From NCBI GenBank assembly GCA_965237405.1, contig OZ250139.1:3906001-3970000 (forward strand): a stretch of DNA of 64,000 nucleotides, in the 5' to 3' direction. Below the pieces are notes generated by a model. It saw only the letters and a list, made by a program, of their open reading frames with translations. It had not been told where the DNA came from and did not search any database. A program made the translations under genes and the position numbers. Positions 8,628-16,607 of this stretch are shown piece by piece; the stretch's first letter is position 1; the number at the start of each line of letters is the position of its first letter. This DNA comes from CAUZIB01 sp963663925 (GTDB lineage: Bacteria > Acidobacteriota > Vicinamibacteria > Vicinamibacterales > UBA8438).

Positions 8628-10207
8628 ATGGCACGCTGGCGCCCCTGGGCAAAGTTGTCGGAGTATCTCGCTGCACCGTTGGTGCTCGTCACGCCCTTCG
8701 TTCTCTTCGTCACGTACCACGAGTACCGTCTTCTCAGCCAGGAAATACTGTGGTGCGTGCTCATCCTCGTCGGTATCGGTCTGATGGCTTCGGTCGTCAC
8801 ACTACTCGGCGAGATGGCCCGGGTGCTCATCTCGGCAGGGCTCTTGACGTTCTATCTGGATGTTCAAATCGATTGGTTGACGCCCCGCATGATAGCCGCC
8901 ACCTACCTTGGGCTCGTGCCAGTTTGCTGGCTGCTGCGGAGGCACGTCTGGGAGCTTATGGCTGGTTTCTCAACCGTAACTGTGGTGCTCACTCTCGCAT
9001 TTCCCGAGAGCACCCGGATCGGCGAAAACGCGTCGGTCCAGGAGGAGGCCACAGCACCCGCAGCAACGCTTCCGCCGCTGCTCCACATAGTGCTGGACGA
9101 GCACATTGGGGTGGCGGGAATCCCGACTGACATTTCCGGTGGTCGAGCGCTACGAACAGCGCTCGTAGAGTTCTACGCCGGCAACGGGTTCAGATTTTTG
9201 GCCGTGCGTTTTCGCAGTACGTCAACACGAGAGACTCGATGTCAAATCTCCTCAACCTCACATCAGAGGACCGGAGTGCCGTCTATTTTGTGAACCAGAC
9301 CGGGGATTACCACCTCCCCGTCAACGCCTATTTCCGCATTCTCTCGGAGCGCGGCTACGTACTACGAGTCTATCAGTCCGACTATTTGCGGTTCTGCGAG
9401 GCGGAGGATGTGCGGGTCGCGTCGTGCCTCCAGTATCGAAGCAACAGCATCAAGAGTATCGAGGGTGTCCCACTCGACACGGCGCGGAAGACCGTCTTCA
9501 TCCTCCGCAACTTTCTCCGCCGTTTTACAACGCTTGAATACCTTCGAATGCGCTACCGGCGGAGGCTGCGTCCTTGGCTCCTCGACAGCGGCTTTGCCCC
9601 ACCTGACTGGCCGTCTGGTCCGGGGGTGATGGCGATCACGGCGTTTCCGGTCATCGACCGGCTGCGTGAAGACATCACCAAGAGCCCAAACGGAACAGCG
9701 TTCTTTGCTCATCTTCTGACGCCCCACGCACCGTACGTCTACGATGCTGACTGCGAGCTCCGCTTGGAAGGGTCACAGTGGCTCTGGCCAGAGGTCGCCC
9801 CCACAAACACTCCTGCTAGCCGAGCGGAGCTCTACCCGGACTACTTTGAGCAGGTCAACTGTGTGACGCAACAGCTCCAGGGGCTCTTCGACGCGCTGAA
9901 GGTGGCCGGAGTGTTCGATGAAGCAACGATCATCGTGCACGGCGATCATGGCTCGCGGATAAATCTAGGAAGTGACCAAGAACGCCTCACGCCGAGTGGC
10001 GTTGTGGAACGTTTCTCCACCCTCTTCGCTATCAAATCACCCCAAGTGACGCCCGGCTACGACGAACACATGAGTCCCCTGCAGGATCTTCTTGCATCCG
10101 CCGTAGGGCTCGATCCTGTCGTTGATGATCCCGCAAGCGTGTTCTCCGGCACGACGGTGTCCGGACGCTTGCGGAGTGTCCCGATGCCAAGCTTCGGGCA
10201 GCGCTAG
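8628..10207 (+). pseudogene. Membrane-anchored sulfatase-like hydrolase, frameshifted
   Basis: Several membrane helices occupy the first ~140 residues (LVLVTPFVLFVTYHEYRLLS, VLILVGIGLMASVVTLLGEM). The alkaline-phosphatase-superfamily domain begins at LLHIVLDEHIGVAGIPTDI. Near 9193 one base is missing: restoring it continues QIFGRAFSQYVNTRDSM into the downstream frame, which carries LTPHAPYVYD and the metal-binding HGDHGSR. The C-terminus at 10207 appears complete. Such proteins transfer phosphoglycerol or phosphoethanolamine, or hydrolyse sulfate esters, at the cell surface. The start could also be 8523. Confidence 0.75.
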
Positions 10208-10342
10208 AAGCTCCGCACGATGACATCCGATACGGCGCTGCGTCCGAGATGCCTGACTACCCTGAGCGACGGGATGACTCTCAAACACGACCAGTTGGTC
10301 CAGAAATTGATCGAGAAACTCGTGTGGGCGGTGGCTTGGCAC

Positions 10343-10659
10343 GGCGTTGGTGCACGGATCCCGCGCCCTCGGTGCGCCACGATCGACCTCCTGGCCATCG
10401 TAGCGACGGCAGGTGCATGATCTCGACATGAAGTCGAGCGTGCACCCTAAGTACACGACACAATACCACGTCGGAAATTGGCCGGCATACGACCGAGCAC
10501 TGGTCCAGCGAGGCGATATCACCGTGTGGTTGGCCCCGGATGCGATCGCCCCTTGGGAGGCCGTGGGGGTCGGCAAACGTGGCGGGCAGCGGCCGTATTC
10601 CGATCTCGCCATCGAAACCGCGCTGACGCTCCGGCTCATCTTCCACCTGTCCCTGCGGC
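10343..10659 (+). pseudogene. IS5 element (subtype 1) left stump
   Basis: Begins with the full left terminal repeat GGCGTTGGTGCACGGATCCC and the first ~80 transposase codons (to YSDLAIETALTLRLIFHL). It is cut at 10659 by an inverted IS6-family element. The remainder of this copy is not found beyond the tRNA region, implying an IS6-mediated deletion. Confidence 0.88.
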
Positions 10660-11496
10660 GGTTCTGTTGCAACGTTTGGGATCACGCGCGAGAGTCCGTT
10701 GGGTGGACCTCGCTACACGGCCAATCCGAACACCTTGTGGATCAGCCGCGTCTGACCGACCACGTCGCCCTTCGCCATCCACCGCGCCTGCCCCTTGCGG
10801 AGCGCATGCATTATTTCGATACCGCGGACGGTCCGCCACGCCGTGGTGAACCGCTTGAACCCCAGCATCGGCCGGGTACGGCGTTTGATGAATCGATGGT
10901 CCTGCTCGATGACGTTGTTCAGATACTTGCATTGGCGGAGAGACGAACGTGGTCGGAAAAACCCCTCGTGTTTGATGGCCTCGAACGCGATCGGGTAAGC
11001 GGGGTTCTTGTCCACGTTCACGACGCGAGGGGGCGTCGTATGAGACGCACCGACCGTCTTGCGGAAGAACGCGATGGCCGCATTCCTGTCGCGCGTGGCC
11101 CGGAGCAAGAAATCCAGCGTGTCACCGTTGGAATCAACGCCCCGGTAAAGATAGTGTCAGGCCCTGCCGACACGCACGTACGTCTCGTCGATTCGATACG
11201 AATCCGTGGTGCGTCTCAGAAATGGCCGGCACCGCTTGTCGATCTCCGGCGCATAGCGCTGCACCCATCGATAGATCGTCGTATGGTCGACACACAGGCC
11301 CCGCGCGCGCATCATGTCCTCGAGGTCGCGGTAACTCACGGCATACCGCAAGTACCACCGAACACACAGGAGGATGAGTTCTGGTTCGAACTGACGCCAT
11401 TGGAACGGATTGTCGCTGGGCATGATGGGGATCCGGTCCAGTCGTTGTCAAAGACCGTCCATCCTGAAGTCGCCGGCCCGAAGTTGCAACAGAACC
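10660..11496 (-). mobile_element. IS6-family element A, copy 1
   Basis: 837 bp, with GGTTCTGTTGCAA at each end as inverted repeats. It is a mirror image of the copy at 11903-12739. No 8-bp target duplication is evident (flanks CCTGCGGC and GCCTCCCT). Confidence 0.9.
10713..11423 (-). pseudogene. IS6-family transposase with shared nonsense codon
   Basis: About 236 codons. The DDE core is visible: D in YRIDETYVRVG, D in NVDKNPAYP and E in NNVIEQDHRFIKRR. A TGA interrupts the frame right after YVRVGRA, where family members have a Trp or other residue before YLYR. Downstream codons remain in the same frame. The identical stop occurs in the inverted copy. Confidence 0.85.
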
Positions 11497-11683
11497 GCCT
11501 CCCTCGATCGGCGGAACGTAGCTCGGCCTAGTTTCAACGGCTCTGTCGCCAACGTCGTACGGGGTAACAGTCTCAAAGTAGTGGTTCAGCAACTCGATCG
11601 TGGACAAAACCTTAAGAATCTTTCAAGATTGTGAAGACAGCCTGCCCCTGTGGATTCGGAAAGTCTAATCCATTCAACCACTA
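11497..11683. promoter_or_regulatory. Upstream region of the tRNA gene
   Basis: AT-richer than its surroundings, with a short palindrome AATCTTTCAAGATT near 11620. It probably contains the tRNA promoter, but I cannot pick hexamers with confidence. No coding sequence is seen. Confidence 0.3.
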
Positions 11684-11769
11684 GCCGGAGTGGCGAAATT
11701 GGCAGACGCGCTGGATTCAAAATCCAGTGAGGTTCACCCCTCGTGTGGGTTCGACTCCCACCTCCGGCA
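11684..11769 (+). tRNA. tRNA-Leu (anticodon CAA)
   Basis: The acceptor stem GCCGGAG pairs with CTCCGGC. The anticodon stem CTGGA/TCCAG encloses TTCAAAA, giving anticodon CAA at 11718-11720. The T-arm loop is GTTCGACTC, a long variable arm follows (class II, as for Leu), and an encoded CCA lies at 11770-11772. It reads UUG codons. The fold appears intact. It is boxed between two inverted IS6 elements. Confidence 0.95.
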
Positions 11770-11902
11770 CCAGAAAAATTGACCTAATTGAAGCGTAGCC
11801 ACGTGGACTCTCGACAGCAAAAAGATCGACTCTACCGAATCTTATTCCTGTCGCGTGGTTGAAACTGGTGAATTCGCGGGCTGCGCTATTCGGTCTAATT
11901 CC

Positions 11903-12739
11903 GGTTCTGTTGCAACTTCGGGCCGGCGACTTCAGGATGGACGGTCTTTGACAACGACTGGACCGGATCCCCATCATGCCCAGCGACAATCCGTTCCAAT
12001 GGCGTCAGTTCGAACCAGGACTCATCCTCCTGTGTGTTCGGTGGTACTTGCGGTATGCCGTGAGTTACCGCGACCTCGAGGACATGATGCGCGCGCGGGG
12101 CCTGTGTGTCGACCATACGACGATCTATCGATGGGTGCAGCGCTATGCGCCGAAGATCGACAAGCGGTGCCGGCCATTTCTGAGACGCACCACGGATTCG
12201 TATCGAATCGACGAGACGTACGTGCGTGTCGGCAGGGCCTGACACTATCTTTACCGGGGCGTTGATTCCAACGGTGACACGCTGGATTTCTTGCTCCGGG
12301 CCACGCGCGACAGGAATGCGGCCATCGCGTTCTTCCGCAAGACGGTCGGTGCGTCTCATACGACGCCCCCTCGCGTCGTGAACGTGGACAAGAACCCCGC
12401 TTACCCGATCGCGTTCGAGGCCATCAAACACGAGGGGTTTTTCCGACCACGTTCGTCTCTCCGCCAATGCAAGTATCTGAACAACGTCATCGAGCAGGAC
12501 CATCGATTCATCAAACGCCGTACCCGGCCGATGCTGGGGTTCAAGCGGTTCACCACGGCGTGGCGGACCGTCCGCGGTATCGAGATAATGCATGCGCTCC
12601 GCAAGGGGCAGGCGCGGTGGATGGCGAAGGGCGACGTGGTCGGTCAGACGCGGCTGATCCACAAGGTGTTCGGATTGGCCGTGTAGCGAGGTCCACCCAA
12701 CGGACTCTCGCGCGTGATCCCAAACGTTGCAACAGAACC
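11903..12739 (+). mobile_element. IS6-family element A, copy 2 (inverted relative to copy 1)
   Basis: 837 bp with the same GGTTCTGTTGCAA ends. With copy 1 it forms an inverted pair around 406 bp carrying tRNA-Leu. It truncates the helicase-like gene at 12740. Confidence 0.9.
11976..12686 (+). pseudogene. IS6-family transposase with shared nonsense codon
   Basis: Same protein as the 10713-11423 copy with only a few substitutions (EPGLILL for EPELILL, APKIDK for APEIDK). It carries the same in-frame TGA at 12240-12242. Because both copies share the lesion, the second arose from an already broken parent, by transposase supplied in trans or by inverted duplication. Confidence 0.85.
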
Positions 12740-14499
12740 CTTCGCGTGCTCTAGGCGAGTGGCAATTTCGAGTTGTTCTGCATTCGCTGGCTTGCTGAAG
12801 AGAATGGCGGCTTCCTGAGGTGACGCCGTCAGCCGGTTCTCTCCCTCGTCTAGAACCGTAGAACCTGCACCTGAGACATCGACCTCCACACCTACGATAC
12901 GACCCAGGCCTTCTGGTACTTCGGACGCCTTATCTTCCAAGTCTTCAATGATGTGATCGAGCGTCGTGCTGAGTCCCGCCGTCCGCGGACGGACAAAGAT
13001 CACAGGTTCCCGCCACAGGTACGGTCTATCGGTGGTTCCACCTCGTGGCCTACCTTTAAGGAACTCACCATCGTTGAACAGTCCTTGCACTAGACGTCGG
13101 AAGAATCCTTCCGTGCCCGCACCGCCGAGCGGTTCCACAGGCTCGGTCTCAAGTTCCCGATCGAAGTGAGCAATCATATGCTTCCTTCAATCGTCGGCAC
13201 AAGGCGAAGCAATGCACGCTGCAGTTCCACCTTTTCCGTTCCAGTAAAGAAGCGGAACTCCGGACGAGACGGGTCGAAGCCTAGACTGAGTCGCTGCAGC
13301 AGCACTGGATGCTCGACGCGGTGCTCTTCGACATGGAGCATCCCATCTGCTATGACCAGTTCCAGACGATCGCCTTCGCGCTGCATCGTCGTCCAGAGGG
13401 CGTAGATCTTCTCGAAAAGTTGGCGTGCCAACACAGCGGGACGTTCAGCGTCAACCCATTTCGTTCGGGTCGCCTTCCAATTGTTGAGGGCGACAATCCT
13501 CTCGTCATCGTCGCTGAACCCCACCGTGACAGTTCCCCTTTCCTCGTCACGGAAATTACGGGTGTGCAGCACATCAACGCTTGCTTCAACCGCCTCCCAG
13601 CCAGGTTTCAGCCATCCCTCGAGCAAATGCAGTGGCTTCGGGCAACGTGTCAATGTTGCCCGAGCGATGCGAACGATCGGCTCCAACTCCTTGCCGGTCG
13701 TATCTTCGTCGTCGTCTTCACTCGGGTCGCCACGTCGTACTGCTATGCATGGGTGCACCGGCCACGAATCCAGTCGCAATACCTGCGGCTGGTCGTCAAG
13801 ATCTCGCTGCACAGGGTTCTGCAGCTCAGTCAGCGCTTTGAGGAATTTGAACGTCTGGACTAATCGACCCTTCGCGCGCGGGAGGCCGTTTATCGAGTTG
13901 CTTCCACGGGTAGTTGCTACGTCGGTCACCAGCGGGGAGCCATCAGAGCTCCTGCGGAAGTCGAAGGGACCAGGCCCCAGGTAGCCGGGGTTTTCCTTTA
14001 AATCAACAGTGACGCCCCGTGTTTCTAAATCGTCGAGCAGAGAGCCCGGCAGCGTCGTTAGGGTGTTGTTAGAAAGATAAAGGGACTGCAGACGAGTGAG
14101 GTTACGGAACACGGTTGTCGGCAGTGTTGTCAGGTCGTTGTTGGAAAGATAGAGGAGTTCCAGTGCGGTGAGGTCGCTGAACACGTAAGCCGGCAGCGTC
14201 GTCAGGAGGGTGTGGTCAAGAAAGAGGGATTGCAGTGTGGTGAGACCGCTGAACACGCCGGTAGGCAGCGTCGTCAGGGCGTTGCCAGAAAGACGGAGTT
14301 CCTGTAATTGGGTGAGACCTGCAAAATCGTCCGCGCGGAGGGCCGTCATCCCCTGGCCGGAGAGGTTGAGAGTAGTGATCGCCGCTAGGTGTGCATCCGT
14401 CACGAGCGCGCAGTCGTTGATGCCAGACAGTCCGGCCACAATCACGTCCTGCACTTGCTGCGTGCGGCCGTAGATCTTTGCGTCCGTGCCTTGCTCCAT
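12740..14499 (-). pseudogene. Leucine-rich-repeat protein fused to the front of an SF1 (UPF1-like) helicase, truncated
   Basis: The start at 14499 was chosen for AGGAGAG 7 nt upstream; an alternative GTG lies at 14562. Residues about 30-150 hold five or six LRRs of the LxxLPxxxFxxLTxLxxLxL type (for example LTTLPTGVFSGLTTLQSLFL). After a linker the protein reads FKFLKALTELQNPVQRDLDD and continues through an acidic DEDTTGKEL patch and WAEAERP-like helical segments resembling the N-terminal region of large SF1 helicases of defence islands. At 13174 the frame moves to the next ORF through an ATGA overlap (SI to IAHFDREL). It then runs LRRLVQGL-like text, a DPVIFVRPRT-like strand and ILFSKPANAEQLEIA. 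In the helicase family that phrase directly precedes Walker A, and the IS6 copy cuts exactly there. The helicase assignment is from remembered family wording. Confidence 0.6.
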
Positions 14500-14765
14500 G
14501 GTGGCTCTCCTACGCCCGGGAGGTCTGGCCTGTGCGCTGTCCGTCACCACGAAGGAGGACACGACGAAACATCACAGAGGGGGGGATATCTGCTGACCGC
14601 GACCTGGGCGCCGCCAAGAGGCACGGTTCCTCGTGTCTCTTATTGTCGCCGTCCAGTACCGGCTCGCGGTGTGGTGCTGGGCGCACCCCACACCGATGCG
14701 CTGGGCCGGGCTGTCTGGCATGATTGGCGTCTTCTGACAGCGTGATCGTGGTGCGTCGACCAAAC
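14500..14765. other. Intergenic stretch upstream of the LRR gene
   Basis: Holds the ribosome-binding site of the LRR gene and probably its promoter. A purine-rich run (AGAGGGGGGGAT) lies near 14577. No coding frame is convincing. Confidence 0.3.
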
Positions 14766-15011
14766 TCACGCCCCCTTGCGCTTCAGCTCATGATCATGCT
14801 GCGCGAGAAACGTACGAATGTCTTGCGTGAAGTCGAGCAACTGCGTCCACTGTTCCTTATAGAGAGTCACCGGGAAGCGACCCAGTCCGTAGACCGACAG
14901 CGCTCCCTTCTCACTCACCTTGAGGTGAAGGCCACGGGACTGCTGGCGCTTCAAGTGCTCGTTCTCAGCCCGGACTCGTGCCAGTTCCGCGTGTAGGTCG
15001 TCCTCAGTCAT
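14766..15011 (-). CDS. Small coiled-coil hypothetical protein
   Basis: 81 residues from the ATG at 15011, with AGGAAAGG 7 nt upstream. The N-terminus is a short coiled coil (LHAELARVRAENEHLKRQ) and the rest reads LKVSEKGALSVYGLGRFPVT then LYKEQWTQLLDF. I recall very similar small proteins, unnamed, in many Acidobacteriota and Planctomycetota genomes, which suggests a conserved family of unknown function. The frame is intact and well initiated, unusual for this window. Confidence 0.7.
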   Translation of the reverse strand: MTEDDLHAELARVRAENEHLKRQQSRGLHLKVSEKGALSVYGLGRFPVTLYKEQWTQLLDFTQDIRTFLAQHDHELKRKGA

Positions 15012-15109
15012 GAATCGCCTTTCCTAAACATACATAAACAGGATGAAGCGGCCGATCCCTCTCGATATGTGATCGCATCTCTGCTTCACACATGGCAACG
15101 TGCTCGAAG

Positions 15110-15310
15110 CGCAGAAAGAGAAGCCAGCCATGGCGTATGGGCCCGCTTGGCCTCGATCACTGCCATGAGCCGTCCGGCTCGGTCGCAGAGCGTGTAGTCA
15201 GCGCACGCCGTCAGCGCGTGCTCGAACAGGACGCTCCCCCCAATCGGTTGGGGTCCTCCCGGCGTCCTTGAGCAGCACGTCGATCTGGCCACGAGAAATT
15301 CTCCGTCGTT
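15110..15310 (-). pseudogene. Type I restriction enzyme HsdR N-terminal scrap
   Basis: The minus strand reads ACADYTLCDRAGRLMAVIEA followed by KRA. D(Y)xLCDRxGRxLAVIEAKR is the PD-(D/E)XK nuclease core at the N-terminus of HsdR. Only about 50-60 residues survive; no helicase part is present. The scrap directly follows the VapC-like gene. Confidence 0.6.
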
Positions 15311-15314
15311 CCGG

Positions 15315-15737
15315 TCATACGTCCGCCCATGGATCGATGAGGTCAATCCCCATATCCGCGAAATCCAGGACGTTCCTCGTCGCCACCGCCATGCCGCGCG
15401 AACGGGCAATCGCTGCGATCTGGCCGTCAGCCTGCGAGACTGGACGCCCGGCGGCCCGACAAGTGGCCGCAATCTCCGCATAGGCGCGCGCCGCGTCGCT
15501 GTCGAACGGGAGAACCCGGCCGGCGAATAGACCACCGAAGGCGCGATCGGCGGCCTCGGCGATGCCCCGGCGGCGTCTGCCCTCGGGCAGGAACGCGATA
15601 CCAGTGCGCACCTCCGCCTCTGTCACCGCCGTCACGAATAGCTCCCGCGTCGGCTGGTCATCCAGCCAGTCGAGTACATCCGCGTGCGGATCGTCGCGCA
15701 TCAGTTCGGAAACGACATTGGTGTCCAGCACAACCAT
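15315..15737 (-). CDS. vapC: VapC/FitB-type PIN-domain toxin
   Basis: 140 residues from the ATG at 15737 (or GTG at 15740), 8 nt after the antitoxin stop. The PIN domain starts MVVLDTNVVSELMR (first Asp), continues with TAVTEAEVRTGIAFLPEGRR (Glu) and ends with SQADGQIAAIARSRGMAVAT and RNVLDF (Asp cluster). Together these form the acidic Mg-binding ribonuclease site. The LPEGRRR/AYAEIAATCRAAGRP wording is that of the FitB-like subgroup. Family toxins cleave tRNA or other RNA and are neutralised by the co-transcribed antitoxin. The frame is intact. Confidence 0.88.
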   Translation of the reverse strand: MVVLDTNVVSELMRDDPHADVLDWLDDQPTRELFVTAVTEAEVRTGIAFLPEGRRRRGIAEAADRAFGGLFAGRVLPFDSDAARAYAEIAATCRAAGRPVSQADGQIAAIARSRGMAVATRNVLDFADMGIDLIDPWADV

Positions 15738-15747
15738 CACCGCCGCC

Positions 15748-15993
15748 TTAATCGAACTGGGGCGGCTTGCGTATCGGCTCGCGTGGGGGCACCTCGAGCT
15801 CCACGCCGCCGAAGGGCTTGAATAACCCGTGAAGCGCTGTCCCCAGGCCTTTCGTCGGCGCTGCCTCTCGCTCGACCGCATCGGCCAGGATCAGCCGCGC
15901 TTCTTGTTCCATCGAGCGGCCGTGCCCGGCCGCCCGCTTGCGAAGCCGGGTCTTCACGTCGTCGTCAAGATTACGGATCGTGATACTCGCCAT
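15748..15993 (-). CDS. vapB: FitA/VapB-type antitoxin
   Basis: 81 residues. The start at 15993 is preferred over 15999 because AGAGAGG is correctly spaced from it. The N-terminal ribbon-helix-helix (ASITIRNLDDDVKTRLRKRA) carries the family's RxRAAxxGRSMEQEAR helix. The C-terminal tail (GLFKPFGGVELEVPPREP) would wrap the toxin. It is first in the operon, followed by the toxin, the usual order. Confidence 0.88.
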   Translation of the reverse strand: MASITIRNLDDDVKTRLRKRAAGHGRSMEQEARLILADAVEREAAPTKGLGTALHGLFKPFGGVELEVPPREPIRKPPQFD

Positions 15994-16035
15994 GGCCATG
16001 CCTCTCTGCTGGCAATTGGCCTCAATCTACACTAT

Positions 16036-16050
16036 GATTGCGATGCAATC
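16036..16050. promoter_or_regulatory. Palindromic operator candidate for the VapBC-like operon
   Basis: GATTGC-GAT-GCAATC is a perfect 6-bp inverted repeat with a 3-bp centre, lying 37-57 bp upstream of the antitoxin start. Ribbon-helix-helix antitoxins autorepress by binding such repeats. The site was found by eye. Confidence 0.5.
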
Positions 16051-16108
16051 AAGGCGCTGCCGTGAGGGAATCCATGCGTAAGCCCTGAACCCCATCCTGT
16101 GAACCGCA

Positions 16109-16590
16109 TTGTGGATTCCTTATTATCGATTTCTCTACGGCACCGCTAGACTAGCCCGCTGCGGTATCCAGCTGAACATGATTGCCAACTGGAAAACGAA
16201 AGCTCGGTACCCACGTGCTGGCAAGCACGAGCGACCTACGGCCTCTCTGGATGCTGAAATCCAACAGCTGCTGGCTAAGATCGGAGCACTCGTGATCGAG
16301 CGGGATCATTTATCCTAGGCCTTCGCTGGTTGAACCACGACCGAAGGTCGGGGTGGTTGATCCCGACCATGCTCGGCTCAGCGCAAACGGGTACGGTATC
16401 TGCTACTACGGCGGCTGGGGTCGTAAGCGTCCCCGATCGCCTGACATCCAAGAGTAGACTGCTCCGGTTCAAGGAGCGGTTATGCGGAAGTCAAAGTTCA
16501 GCGAAGTGCAGATTGCCACCACGCTGAAGGAAGCGGCACTTGACACGCAGCACTCACAGATCTGGGGCGTGCCTTGGTCACCGACCCGTT
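16109..16590 (+). pseudogene. IS3-family remnants (OrfA-like pieces)
   Basis: Two pieces. At 16170-16318 a frame reads ASLDAEIQQLLAKIGALVIE then RDHLS, the leucine-zipper end of an IS3 OrfA. At 16482-16590 another begins MRKSKFSEVQIATTLKEAAL, the start of an OrfA of a different IS3 subgroup, and is cut by the AddB-like gene boundary. The sequence between them is degenerate. No DDE core survives. Confidence 0.6.
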
Positions 16591-16607
16591 AGACTGACGC
16601 TTCCGGT

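Noticed and set aside
10660..12739. Classic composite transposon with 8-bp target duplication carrying tRNA-Leu
   Set aside because: The outer flanks (CCTGCGGC and CTTCGCGT) do not match, so simple composite transposition is not supported.
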